Part shown: positions 1 to 10,759 of the stretch, one piece after another | Position numbering within the stretch: position 1 is the first letter of the stretch | How the letters are laid out: every line of letters starts with the position of its first letter | Source of the DNA: Okapia johnstoni | Lineage: Eukaryota; Chordata; Mammalia; Artiodactyla; Giraffidae | Direction of reading: 5' to 3' | DNA length: 64,000 nucleotides | NCBI GenBank assembly: GCA_024291935.2 | Contig: CM044307.1 | Location: forward strand, 98,709,461-98,773,460 | Notes under the pieces: model-generated | What the model was told of the DNA's origin: nothing | The model's database searches: none | The model's input: the letters and a program-made list of their open reading frames with translations, nothing else | Translations under genes and position numbers: made by a program

Positions 1-334
1 TTTAAAGTTACCTTTAATAATCTTCCTTTCTGATCTTTACTATGTGACTTTTTGATGTCTTTATTTCCCTTGCTGCATCCTTGCTTTATATCTCTTTCCA
101 ATCTAAGATTAATAATGGAAATGTGCAAGCCAGACATGGAAATACAACAATGTATATACTGTTTCATGCTGGGTAACAGGATGGAATTTATGGTCAGAAA
201 GTCTGTGTCTGAATCCTAGCTCTAACATTTACCAGTTCAGTGGATACTGTCAGCTAAGTAAGTCATTGTTTATTAATATTATTCATTTCCATTATTAATT
301 CATTGTTCATTTTCTTTATTTAATGACTTTTTGA
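1..334. other. AT-rich non-coding stretch, possible MIR scrap
   Basis: No gene is visible. Around 175-280 the order 'gtctgtgtctgaatcctagctctaacattta...' resembles the core of a MIR SINE in plus orientation, but it is short and decayed. The rest is unassigned AT-rich sequence. Confidence 0.4.
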
Positions 335-493
335 TGTGGGCCATTTTTTAAAGTCTTTATTGAATTTGTTACAAATTTGCTTTTGTTTTTTTGCCACAAA
401 GAATGTAGAATCTTAGCTCCCTGACCAGGGATGGAACTCATACGCCTGCATTGGAAGACAAAGTCTTAACCACTGGATTGCCAGAGAAACCCC
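335..493 (-). mobile_element. CHR-type tRNA-derived SINE (artiodactyl), reverse
   Basis: The plus strand reads as the reverse complement of a CHR SINE. An A/T-rich tail side comes first ('aaagtctttattgaatttg'), then 'cttagctccctgaccaggg', a degenerate B-box region, 'cctgcattggaag', 'tcttaaccactgga' and the 'ccagagaaaccc' head. It is diverged from the family pattern. No clear TSD was found. Confidence 0.7.
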
Positions 494-598
494 TAGATAT
501 GTTTTCGTCATTTCTAAAAAGGGCCAATAATATTTCCTAGCAAAATTAGGTGCCCAGTCAGCCTTAGTTGTTATTTTTGTTACTGTTGTTATTATAAG

Positions 599-796
599 AC
601 TTCTCAGATGGCACTAGTGGTAAAGAACCCGCCTGCCAATGCAGGAGACTCAAGAGACACAGTTTCTGTCCCTGGGTTGGGACAATCCCCTGGAGAAGGA
701 AATGGCAACCCACTCCAGTGTTCTTGACTGGAAAATCTCATGGACAGAGGAGCCTAGTGGCTATGGTCCATGGGGTTGCAAAGAGTTGGACATGAC
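599..796 (+). mobile_element. Bov-tA SINE
   Basis: Has a tRNA-Glu-like head ('acttctcagatggcactagtggtaaagaacc') followed by the BovA body ('ctggagaaggaaatggcaac', 'ccactccagtgttcttg', 'ggttgcaaagagttggaca'). A short extra stretch, 'aagagacacagtttctg', replaces the normal B-box neighbourhood, so the internal Pol III promoter is probably dead. Its 3' end served as the landing site of the next SINE. Confidence 0.85.
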
Positions 797-810
797 TAAA
801 GCACCTTATT

Positions 811-1013
811 GTGGGCTTCCCTGATGGCTCAGAGGGTAAAGCGTCTGCCCGCAATGCGGGAAACCCGGGTTTGATCCCTGAGTCAGGAAGAGCCCCTGGA
901 GAAGGAAATGGCAACCCACTCCAGTACTCTTGCCATGGAAAATCCCATGGACAGAGAAGCTTGCTAGGCTTCATGGGGTCGCAAAGAGTTGGACACGACT
1001 GAGCAACTTCACT
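811..1013 (+). mobile_element. Bov-tA SINE with 14-bp TSD, inserted against the previous SINE
   Basis: Complete Bov-tA: head 'ggcttccctgatggctcag', B-box-like 'gggtttgatccct', BovA body, and 3' end 'cacgactgagcaacttcac'. Perfect direct repeats 'taaagcaccttatt' lie at 797-810 and 1014-1027. These mark a LINE-type insertion at the 3' border of the older neighbouring SINE. Confidence 0.93.
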
Positions 1014-1027
1014 TAAAGCACCTTATT

Positions 1028-1630
1028 AGTATAGCAAAGCATACTATTGTATATATTTTTATAATATAACATTATTACATTGAGGAAATATTTTTTTCTG
1101 CATGGTAGAAAATATCATACTATTTTATGGAGATAATAAAGATACATATTTTCTGTTTTCTTTGGGGAATATTATTTATTATATGTATAATGTATGGCTT
1201 GTGACAGACATTTGGAGAAATTCCAAAGAAGTTTGCTAGAGACTCTGCTTCTCAAAATCTAGATTGAGGATATAAGGCATAAATATGTCAAATCTGTATA
1301 ACTTAGAAATTTGAGAAATGAAGCTATGAAGAGATATCCAAAATAATACTGCATGAATGGATAGAGAAGATCTAATGCAACTCTACCTTATACTCAAATT
1401 TATCCTATGAAATTCATCAACTAAAGGTATTATTTTATTATTATTTTCAGTTTACTAGCTACATGCTGAACTGTAATGAGCCCTGTATACAATCTCTGAT
1501 TAATCGATCTAGTTTCTGATCTTCTTGACTTTATTCAGCTTTGTGTCCTACAGCCTATCAAATCTTTTTAGAATTGAAGGTGCAGCTGCACCTATCTGTG
1601 AGATTCCATTCTTATTTTATTTCTCTCACT
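1028..1630. other. Unassigned AT-rich sequence
   Basis: Low-complexity AT-rich runs are present (for example 'attattttattattattttcag' near 1430). I see no ORF, RNA gene or clear repeat family. Confidence 0.4.
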
Positions 1631-1728
1631 CTAGTCTTCTTGCCTGGAGAATTACATGGCCGGAGGAGCCTGGAAGGTTATGGTACATAGGTTTGCAAAG
1701 AGTCGGAAATGACTGAGAAGCTAACACA
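1631..1728 (+). mobile_element. Bov-tA/BovA SINE, 5'-truncated
   Basis: Only the right part of the BovA body remains, from 'tcttcttgcctggagaatt' to 'gcaaagagtcggaaatgactgag'. The tRNA head is absent, so it has no Pol III promoter. Confidence 0.75.
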
Positions 1729-2009
1729 GGGCCACCTTAGAACATTCATTTCTTTAGGGATTTCTGTGATTGGCATCTACCTTAAACAGCTACCCATTTA
1801 ACCCTGAAAAATTAAAATATATTAGATTCGATAACATCTATGGTTTTATTTATAATAAATAAATGAATCAACTTATTGAATTCAGTTTTTTATTCTGTAA
1901 TTAAAAATTTTGCTTTCAAGTCTCATTATGTGCTATCAGGAAAGAAATTAGATACGCCTTTAAAAAGTATCTCTTACAATTTTGGAGTCTTTGCCATTTT
2001 AAATAGACT

Positions 2010-2185
2010 GTGAAAGTGAAAGTGTTAGTTACTCAGTCCTGTCTGACTCTTTGCAACCTTATGGAATGTGGCCCACCAGGCTCCTCTGTCCATGGAATTC
2101 TCCAGGCAAGAATACTGGAGTGGGGAGCCATTCCCTTCTCCAAGGGATCTAAATCCTAACCCAAAGAGTCTGTCACGACTGAGTA
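2010..2185 (-). mobile_element. Bov-tA SINE, reverse, rearranged 5' side
   Basis: Reads 'gtgaaagtgaaagtgttag', 'ctcagtcctgtctgactct', 'tccatggaattctccaggc' and so on: the reverse of a BovA body. It breaks off after 'ccttctccaagggatc' and, after about 15 bases, ends in 'agagtctgtcacgactgag'. That last piece resembles the SINE 3' end in forward orientation. See findings. Confidence 0.75.
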
Positions 2186-3097
2186 TGGGTGCATTACTGG
2201 AAACACTAGTTTTAGACATTTTAAACCATTGGTCATTTTTGAAGAAAGTCTTTGGTCTTTTTTCAGTGTCTTTTGTTACTCTATTCAGGCTGCCTCATTA
2301 AGTAGGCACTTAGGGGCTGAGTAGCAAAGCTTTGCTGACTTGGCCATTTTTTACTTTTTGTGTGTTTTCTCTGTGTGGTGTGCCACTTTGCTGAATGATA
2401 AAAGACTTATGGTGGCCTTCAATCATTGTTGTAGGGGGCCATTTATTTACATCTTGAGAACATGAGGTCTTTATAAAATTATACTTAGATATATCTATAT
2501 AAACTAGAGTGAAAATTCTCAAAACTCTGTAGAGCCGAGGCCATTAGCAAGATTTACAGCCAAAAGAAAAATCATTGTACTTCACAAGTACAATATATTT
2601 ATGTTATATTTACAATATACAAGACCTGTAATTGTAACTTTGAATCTCTTAGAGTTTGTCAAGTTCTTAGAATGAAATTTTGTCTCATTTTTCAAGTTTC
2701 TTTCCAATCTATGTAAGTCTTGAGGACATCAGTGTTTTTTCCTAAATAAGAGTTTAAATTAAATATTCTAATACTTGTTTTTTTAAATAAATTTTGAAAT
2801 CCAACCTTTTTTTTTAATAAGTTTTGGAATTCAAGAAATCTAATTTCATTTATCGAAAGGAAATGATATAATTTTCCTTTCTTTACGCATCTTTAACGTC
2901 CTCAAGAGCAATCACATTTAGAGGAATAGCAGAAATTATGACCTTTAGTTTCCCTGCACATTGTTCAGTCATGACATAGAAATTTATAAGCATCTTATCT
3001 AAGCAACTAAAATCATTTATCATTTAGGGTCATATAGTAACAAATCAAGTTACCAGTGAATAAATATAAATTCTCAATTTTTCTCTTGGACAAAAAT
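2186..3097. other. Unassigned non-coding stretch
   Basis: AT-rich. Short ORFs of 70-77 codons at the left side overlap the SINE or have no gene-like features. Nothing recognisable was found. Confidence 0.4.
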
Positions 3098-3235
3098 TGT
3101 TAGAATCCTGGACTAGAGCTCCACATATCTAATTTCAATTCAAACTATGCTATTTATTCCCTCTTATCATGTATAAGCCTCAACTTTCTTATCTGTCAAA
3201 AGGGAGCTACCATTCCCACCACACCAGATTTTGAA
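3098..3235 (+). mobile_element. MIR SINE remnant
   Basis: Follows the MIR core order: 'ctggactagagctccac', then 'ttcaattcaaactatgc', then 'aagcctcaactttcttatct'. Strongly decayed. Just downstream, 'attaaatgggatgagg' occurs twice (3240-3283). Confidence 0.5.
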
Positions 3236-3542
3236 TACTATTAAATGGGATGAGGCAAACCCCATTAAATGGGATGAGGAAGGAAATTAGACACCTCATA
3301 TTGACAGCAGAAATCTTATGGAATAAGGTTTTTAGGAAACTGCTTGTAATGTTTATTCTAAGGAAGCACTATAATAAGAGTAAAGCAACTGTGTTTTGCA
3401 GCTTGCTGAAAATTAAACATACATCTGTGCATGAGTGTGTGCATATGTGTATGTATAGGGAATTATTGAACATCTCTTTTTTATGCTTTTTAATTGTAAT
3501 AAAAACACATAACATGGAATCTACTGTCAAATTTTTAAGTAT

Positions 3543-3803
3543 ACTACTGCTACTGCTAAGTCGCTTCAGTCGTGTCCGACTCTGTGCGACCCCATAGACG
3601 GCAGCCCACCAGGCTCCTCCGTCCCTGGGATTCTCCAGGCAAGAACACTGGAGTGGGTTGCCATTTCCTCCTCCAATGCATGAAAGTGAAAAGTGAAAGT
3701 GAAGTCTCTCAGTCATGTCCGACTCTCAGCGACCCTATGGACTGCAGCCTACCAGGCTCCTCCATCCATGGGATTTTCCAGACAAGAGTACTGGAGTGGG
3801 GTG
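3543..3803 (-). mobile_element. Bov-A2 SINE (dimer), reverse
   Basis: Two BovA units in the same orientation are joined by 'gcatgaaagtgaaaagtgaa'. On the plus strand the element starts with the imperfect AGC-tail complement ('actgctactgctaagtcgc'). It holds 'cgacggcagcccaccagg'-type and 'ctgcagcctaccaggctcc'-type units, the two non-identical halves expected of Bov-A2. Antisense ORFs over it are repeat-derived. Confidence 0.92.
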
Positions 3804-4870
3804 TACAGTATAGTATTAACTATATGCACTTTGTTGTACAGCAGATCTCTAGAAGTTTCTCATCTTGAATGACCAAAGCTCTATACTCACTGAACCGCGA
3901 CTTTTCATTTTCCTCCTCACCACCACCAGTCTGTCAATCACCATCCCATTTTCTGCTTCTTTGAATTTGACTATCTTAGATACCTCATATAGGGGAATCA
4001 TACAGTGTTTGTCCTTCTGAGACTGCCTTGTTTTTTGTAGAATAATGTCCTAAAGGTTCATACACATTGTAGCGTATGAGATTTCCTTCCTTTTGAAGGA
4101 TGCATAATGTGCCATTGTTGTTGTTGTTTAGTTGCTAAGACTTGTCCAACTCTTTTGCAACTCCATAGACTGTAGCCATCAATCTCCTCCGTCCATGGGA
4201 TGTCCCAGACAAGAATACTGGAGTGGATTGCATTTCCTTTCCAGGGGATCTTCCCTACCCAGGGATCAAATTCACATCTCCTGCATTGGCAGGTGGATTC
4301 TTTACCACTGAGCCACCACGGAAGCCCACAATATTCCATTACATGTGTATACAACTGTCTTTACCCGTTCATCCATCAGTGAACATTTAGATTGTTTGTG
4401 CTTCTTGGCTGTTGTGAGTAATGCTGTAATAAACATGGGAATGCAAGTATCTTTTTGAGAGTTGGTTTCAGGTTTTTTTTTTTATAAATACACAGAAGTG
4501 GGATTATTGGGTCATATGGTAGTTCTTTTTTTAACTTTTTGAAAAAACTGCCTGCTGATTTTCAACCTGATTTTACCATTTTGTATTATCATAAACAGCG
4601 CACAAAAGTTCCAGTTTCTCCATATCCTCATCAACATTATTTTCTGTTTTTCTTTCCCCTAGTGGCCATCCTAACAGGTATGAGGTGATCACTCATTGTG
4701 ATTTTGATTTGTGTGTTCTTGATGGTTAGTGATGTTGAGCATCTTTTCATTTACATGTTGGCGGTTTGTATGTTTTCTTTAGAGAAATATCTATCAAATT
4801 CTTTGCCCACTTTTTAATATGGTTATTTGTGTATGTGCCATTCATATAATTGGTTTGTTTTGACAGTAGC
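3804..4870 (-). mobile_element. Old L1 (L1M-type) 3' region, reverse, split by a SINE
   Basis: Plus strand is the complement of an L1 3' portion. Landmarks are 'cctcatataggggaatcata' (3' UTR), 'gttcatccatcagtgaacat', 'tgggattattgggtcatatg', 'tccatatcctcatcaacatt' and 'gttgagcatcttttcattta'. A Bov-tA at 4117-4327 interrupts it, and the L1 resumes afterwards without loss. No ORF is preserved. Confidence 0.8.
4117..4327 (-). mobile_element. Bov-tA SINE nested in L1, reverse
   Basis: Full-length reverse copy: tail '(tgt)n' at the left, 'ccgtccatgggatgtccc', 'gatcttccctacccaggga', and the head complement 'accactgagccaccacgg'. An imperfect 13-bp TSD (ataatgtgccatt at 4104-4116 and acaatattccatt at 4328-4340) fits insertion into the L1. 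Confidence 0.88.
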
Positions 4871-4975
4871 TGCTTGGCCCTGTCTTAGCATAATGAAGAT
4901 ATTTGAGTCTGCTGCAAATTCTTAGTAATTAAATGTTTAAATTTACCTCTTTATATTTGTCTTAATTCCCTCACA

Positions 4976-5284
4976 GGCCCCTGATAGCTCAGTTGGTAAA
5001 GAATCCGCCTGCAATGTGGGAGACCCCAGTTCAATTCCTGGGTCTGGAAGATCCCCTGGAGAAGGTATAGGCTACCCACTCCAGTGTTCTTGGGCTTCCC
5101 TTGTGGCTTAGCTGGTAAAGAATCCACTTGCAATGGCAGGAGACCTGGGTTTGATCCCTGGGTTAGGAAGATCCCCTGAAGAAGGGAAAGGCTACCCACT
5201 CCAGTATTCTGACCTGGAGAATTCCATGGACAGTCCATGGGGTGGCAAAGAGTTGGACGTGACTGAGCGACTTTCACTTTCACT
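4976..5284 (+). mobile_element. Double-headed Bov-tA SINE with TSD
   Basis: Contains two tRNA-Glu-like heads in tandem. The first starts at about 4977 ('cccctgatagctcagttgg'). The second starts at about 5093 ('gggcttcccttgtggctta') directly after the first 'ccactccagtgttctt'. A single BovA 3' end follows ('ttggacgtgactgagcgac', 'tttcactttcacttt'). TSD 'ttaattc[c/t]ctcaca' lies at 4962-4975 and 5285-5298, so the double-headed unit was inserted as one piece. Each head keeps A-box-like and B-box-like sequence. Confidence 0.88.
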
Positions 5285-5298
5285 TTAATTCTCTCACA

Positions 5299-6880
5299 TA
5301 TGTGAATGTATATCCATTTCTCATATGTGAAATCCTATAATTCAGTAATGTAGGTATACATTTTATACTTAAATTAGTGCTAGTTATAAGTAAGAAGCAT
5401 GGGTATAAAAATATGAAGCATTTAATGGAGAATAAAGAAAGTAGCTTTAGTCATCTATCTTTTTAAAGTCAGTGATCCTATTACCATCCTTTTTCAAGAT
5501 CTGAAATGCTGAAAGTCATACTAGCACATAAACAAACGTTTTAGAAAATTGTTGTATAGGAATGTATCAATTTACAAGGCACAAATTCACAAGGTACTCA
5601 AGGAACAAAGCACTTCAAGACTCTTATCTGATTTGTGGGGGGTAAAAATCTCAAAGTCTATTAATTAAAGGAAAAGAGGCTTTTCTGATTCAGGAAAGCC
5701 AACCCTAACCTGGTCTGCAAACCACTGCACTGCTTAGGTTTTCTGAGGGCAAGAAATTAAGGATAGCACCCTTGGAAGAATTGTGAGTTTTACTCTGTGC
5801 CAACAATTGCCGTAAACCATGTGCTCCTTGTGTTTAAATAGAACTGAAACTCAACTCAGTTTTCTGCTGGACAAATGTTTGCATTGAAAACAGCAATGAT
5901 GGAGCCCACAAGCAAGCCTTTCAACATGATGCACATTTTTTGTTTATTCTCTTGTTTTATTGTAAGTGGGATGTCTTTAGAAAATGAAAGACATGGAAAT
6001 GATTTCAGTTGTGTTTGGCAGTATTTTTTACACTGTGTACTGGGCTGTGACTGACACTTCATTTGATAGGAATTATAAGCACCCTTTGTTCATGAAAAAG
6101 AGGATTTAAGACTTCCTGTAATTAATATACTTGTGTCCTTTCCAGCAAAGTACATGTTGTGTATTTATATGTTAAAGTGCCAGGTAGTATAAAAAAATGT
6201 TGTTAATATGGTATGTGATAGCTTTCAGCTTTTTGATGTTTAAACCTTTGTTTCTACAAAGCATTATGCTAGTAATGCTGCTTAACAATAAGTTTTGATT
6301 ACTGAAGGGCTATGAGACTCTTTTTAAATGGGCAGTATTAAAATTACACATAAATTGCACTGATGGAAAAAAATGAAAAATATTCTGCTATAGTCTGGGA
6401 GAAATTTTGTTAAATAATGTTATTATATGGGTCATTGAGTTCTTTTAGAGTCTTTTGAAGAGTGTCCAGGCTGTTTCTATGCTTTGTTTATGTGGGAACA
6501 TGGTTTAAATAAAAGAATGATCTGAACTATTCTTGAATTAGGCCAAATATTTATCTTATGGCATTATTGATAGAAGTTTTGTCATGTTCCTTGGAAATCA
6601 TGCGATGTTTATGAGGACAGCAATTTTCTAGCCAAGACCTTACTCATGAAGTTCAGCTTTCAAACGATTTCTTTTTTTCTCCTTCTTAACCATGCGTATT
6701 TGGCATAAGCCTCAATGAGGTTAAGTCCAAATGAGTGTGTGCAGACTTTCTTTCTGTTTCTGAGCCTACATAGGGGTACCACTGTAGACTTTTAGCTTTT
6801 GGGTGACTAGCTTTCGTGATTCTAAATAATCTTTCTACCTTTTAGAATCTTAGTGTTTTCCTGGTTTGTGATGAACTCTG
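5299..6880. other. Unassigned 1.6-kb stretch
   Basis: AT-rich with no recognised repeat. The longest ORF (5856-6062, minus, 68 codons) has no domain or composition that suggests a gene. It could be unique intronic or intergenic DNA. Confidence 0.4.
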
Positions 6881-7191
6881 CACTTCTCTGATAGTTCAGT
6901 TGGTAAAGAATCTACCTACAATGCAGGAGACTCTCGTTCGATTCCTGGGTCGGGAAGAACCCCCGGAGAAGGGATTGGCTACCCGCTCCAGTATTCTGGC
7001 CTGGAGAATTCCATGGCTCAGCTGGTAAAGAATCTGCTTGTGAGGCAGGAGACCTGGGTTCGATCCCTGGGTTGGGAAGATCCCCTGAAGAAGGGAAAGG
7101 CTATCCACTCCAGTATTCTGGCCTGGAGAATTCCATGGACTAGTCCATGGGGTTGCAAAGAGTCAGACGTGACTGAGCGACTTTCACTTTC
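6881..7191 (+). mobile_element. Double-headed Bov-tA SINE
   Basis: First head from 6881 ('cacttctctgatagttcag'), second from about 7013 ('atggctcagctggtaaaga'), then one BovA end ('gtcagacgtgactgagcga', 'ctttcactttcac'). Here the joint is within 'gagaattccatgg|ctcag', so more BovA sequence separates the heads than in the 5-kb copy. Weak 6-bp TSD 'actctg' (6875-6880, 7192-7197). Confidence 0.82.
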
Positions 7192-8020
7192 ACTCTGTGA
7201 AATATATAAGCTGTTTCACTTAATTATTGTTCTTCATTCTTCAACAAATATTTTGTTGTCTGTTTGCTATGTTCCAAACACTGAGCGGGTTACTAGGATG
7301 CAGAAGTGGCAGTGGTGTGGTCTCTGCCCTCATGGGATACTATGTGATCTACGAAAATATCTCTTCTCAGTCCCTTTTCCTTCATCAAACCTTGACATTT
7401 ACTGAAGTGCCTATCAATAGAGTCAAGACTGTATGCATTAACACTTCACTTTTGCAGAATTGCACCGCCTGTTACACTTAATGCTGTTGGAAAGGATTGA
7501 ACATTTTTGGCTTCATAGAATGGTGTTGTGTGAAGAGTTGTGATGAGATGTTCATTAAGGAGACAGGCAAACTTCAGAGGGCATGTGGAGTGATTGAGCA
7601 GATGTTGAGCATGGCTCACCCTGTGCCCAATACTACGGTGGCTGTTGGGAGGTCAGTGATAAACAAAACTTGAATGATCTTTGTCTGCTTAATGTAAATA
7701 AATTTCAGAACTTAAATTGTGATAAATGCTGTGAAAGGTTTGGATCTTCAGGCTATGTATCTTCTCCTTGCAGCAAATCTAGATGCAAAGCCAAGTTTTA
7801 ATTCCTTGGATGTTTAATGATCATGGAAATAGAGGATTAATGGGAGATCCTGATCACTAGCCAAATCTGCCCTTTTGTGTCTTCATACAGATTTAGGGAC
7901 TTGTGTTGGCAATTCTGACATTTGGTACATATGTGTCTGTTATAACAGTATCCCATGATATTGTTTCATTTATAACTTTTGCAGCTTACAAGTGAATGCT
8001 TTCAATGTAGTAATGAGCCT
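7192..8020. other. Mostly unassigned; old repeat piece at 7225-7345
   Basis: The part 7225-7345 ('tcaacaaatattttgttg', 'gctatgttccaaacactga', 'ctgccctcatgggatac') matches the start of a widespread old mammalian repeat that also appears near 10.77 and 57.2 kb. I cannot name its family with confidence. The rest shows nothing. Confidence 0.4.
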
Positions 8021-8392
8021 TTTACATGTTAAATTCCCAATTTTGGTCTTTGATATGTGCATGATATTCACATCATGTACATATCATGCACATACTATAT
8101 CATGTACATGTACATATCACATTCATAACAAGGCTTCCCCTATGGCTCAGCGGGTAAAGAATCAGCCTGCAATGCAGGAGACAAAGAAAACACAAGTTCA
8201 GTCCCTGAGTCGGGAGATCCCTTGGAGGAGGAAATGGCAACCCACTCCAGTATTCCTGCCTGGGAAATCCCGTGGACAGAGAAGCCTTGTGGGCTACCAT
8301 CATGAGGTCACAAAGAGTTGGACATGACGGAGCCACTAACACTTTTTCATGTTAAATTTCCCAATTTTGGTCTTTAATATGTACATGATGTT
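8021..8392. repeat. Direct duplication (about 47 bp) flanking a SINE-bearing segment
   Basis: 8021-8068 and 8345-8392 share 'catgttaaat(t)tcccaattttgg' and the following 'tcttt.atatgt.catgat.tt', with about five differences. Copy 2 abuts the 3' end of the Bov-tA; copy 1 lies about 60 bp before its 5' end. The spacer before the SINE is rich in 'catgtacatatcatgcacat'-like palindromic words. Confidence 0.75.
8131..8342 (+). mobile_element. Bov-tA SINE
   Basis: Head 'ggcttcccctatggctcag', body with 'ggaggaggaaatggcaacc', and 3' end 'ttggacatgacggagcca'. A small insertion, 'caaagaaaacacaag', disrupts the region just before the B box. Confidence 0.88.
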
Positions 8393-10184
8393 AGGTAATG
8401 AGTACATTTATCCATACATTTATTCTTTGAATATGAGAGTGCATTTGAGTATTTGTTGTGTTTTTCTATTGATTATTTTAAATATATCAATGAATTATTA
8501 CGTTTCTGTATCCATTAAATGTGGATAAAAGCACACATACACATGCATATATCATTAGCTTATTGTTTAACCAAATGAAATTATTTATAACATACTTTAA
8601 TGTTATCCGAGACATTCATGTAAGATCTCAATAAATGTTAGATATTACTGGCACTAAATAATATCAGATTCTAAATCTAAAAAATAAAAATAAAGGTACC
8701 TTTCTCTTAAAATTTCTTCTTTCATATATAATCCAAGCTGAAACCACATATGTGGGTACTTGTATATTTATCTGCAGTCCTGTTTTTTGATTCTGCCTTA
8801 TCCAATTTTATTTTTGAATGCAAACCTTCAAAAAATTCACCATACCTGCAAATAAATTCGCTCATAGGTCTGGAAGAAATCTTAAAATTATCTTTTCTGA
8901 TATGGTCATTTTATGGACATATAACCATAATTATGGAAAAACATATATTTGGACTGCTTTGAGGGATAATCAAGATACTGCATAATACCTTAAACATTAA
9001 ATAATGTTTGCAGTAAATTCTTCCTGTTCATTCTAGAGAAATCAGCAATATACCAAGTTTGCCACCAGAAGGTGCTAGAGGGAAATGAAACCAGCTCTAT
9101 GAATGTTTTGCACTAGCTTTTTCCCTTTGTTTGGTGGTGTTTGCTCCATCTAAATAATTTCCTCTGTTCAGTGACAGGTTTTCATATGGTTTAAATATTA
9201 GATATACAAAGTTTCAGTGTTTTAGCCATGTGCAAAAACAAAAGCAGATTTTTAATCTGTTTATTCACCAAGATAACTAGAAGAGATCTTAGTGGGGGAA
9301 AAATGTACAACTTATTTGAGAACATAACAGTCATGTAATTGAAGATAAATATTTTATACTTCGGTGTAAAAAATAATCTTTTAAGTCAAATATACAAAGA
9401 AACCTTATGATCTATCCTAATTTAAATTTCAGATCTTTCAAAAGTCAATTTACACTCATTTCAAAATAAGATAGAACTGAGAATGGTAGTGTTGAATGCA
9501 TACTTCTAGAGCACATTTTCTAATCTTGTTAGTAAATTCATTAACTGTAAAGACTCTGCTGTCTTCCAAGTTTCATAGGTATAATATCAGGTATGCATGT
9601 GTATTTTATTGAGATGGTTTATTTCAAGATGCTGACATTAAGAAATTCCGTCGAGGATTTCCCTTTTCTTTCCCATTCAGGAATTACAGCATACGTCTCA
9701 GATTCCAAAATCCAGTACTCATCTTTATTACTACTGTAAAGGTATAGAGAGAGGATAAAATAGTAAAGGGAAAATAATATTATCCTGGGAGCTCTTTCTG
9801 TCTTTCAGTGATAAAAGTCATCAAGCTACATACATATTTTCTAAAGTCCTTTTCTGATATTAATGTAACTGATGAAAATTTATTCATTCATCATTTTAGC
9901 AAGAAAAACTATGTAATTTCTCTGTATATTTCTTTGAATATCTGCCATTTACATTTTCATTTAATGTCCTTTTAGGGGCCAAAAATGCTTACATGTGTGA
10001 ACCAGATAATTTCCCCACTTTTTTTTTAATTTTATGAATTGAGTGGAAATATGGCAGTCATAAGGACAATACTGATAAAATTGGGCTAAAAGCGGAGAAA
10101 GGAGAAGTTACAGAGAGCTTTATGAAAAACATGTGCAAACTTTGAAAACAAAAGTTCATCAACTCTCCTATCCTCATATATCCT
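8393..10184. other. Unassigned 1.8-kb stretch
   Basis: AT-rich. I recognise no transposable element or coding region. The only longer ORF (8750-8962, plus, 70 codons) lacks any gene-like feature. Possible single-copy DNA. Confidence 0.4.
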
Positions 10185-10625
10185 TTTATAGTATTAGTCT
10201 CCTATTTCTGTTTTAACAGATTACTACAAAACTGATGGATTAAAACCCTAAAATATTTTACCTTAAAGTTCTAGAGGTCAGAAACTCCACAATGTGGTTT
10301 CACTGGGATAAAGTTGAGGATGCAAAGCTGTGTTCTTTCTGGGGCCTCTGGAGAGAACTTTCCTGGCCTTTCTCAGTTTCTAGGAGCTGTTCACATTCCT
10401 CTTCCATCCTACTTGGCTTTGGCTCTTCTGCATCATCTTCCATATTTAAGAGACCCTTGTGATTACATTGGGTCCGACCAAATAATCCACAATTCTCTTT
10501 ATTTTAAGGTCAGTTGATTAACAGTTTCCATTACCCCTTCCCATGTAATACAACATATTCAAAGGTTCCAAGGATTAGAATGTGAACATCTTTGGGGACG
10601 GGGTCATTTCTCTGCCTACCACATC
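10185..10625 (+). mobile_element. Old mammalian interspersed repeat (family not settled)
   Basis: Follows the order of a well-known mammalian repeat: 'agattactacaaaactgat', 'taaagttctagaggtcaga', 'gtgattacattgggtccga', 'ccatgtaatacaacatat' and 'gtgaacatctttggggac', ending 'tctgcctaccacatctgtc'. A diverged relative may lie at 62975-63420. I cannot decide between an LTR and a LINE 3' end by eye. Confidence 0.6.
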
Positions 10626-10759
10626 TGTCTTCTGTGGATTTTTTACAAAATTGAAATAGTATGTGTGTAACTTGTATGTAGCATTTTCTCATGTCAGCAG
10701 TTTTTAGTGTCTGTCTTTTCACCTATATTACATTGAAAGAATTTACTATACTCACCTCA

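Noticed and set aside
3250..3868. Several 98-115 codon ORFs on both strands
   Set aside because: They run through the Bov-A2 dimer; peptides such as GGNGNPLQ and SCLENP are typical SINE translations.
4200..5283. ORFs of 60-110 codons at 4.2-5.3 kb
   Set aside because: Entirely within Bov-tA SINEs and the old L1.
7013..7405. 130-codon plus-strand ORF
   Set aside because: Starts in the second head of a double-headed SINE and continues by chance into an old repeat.
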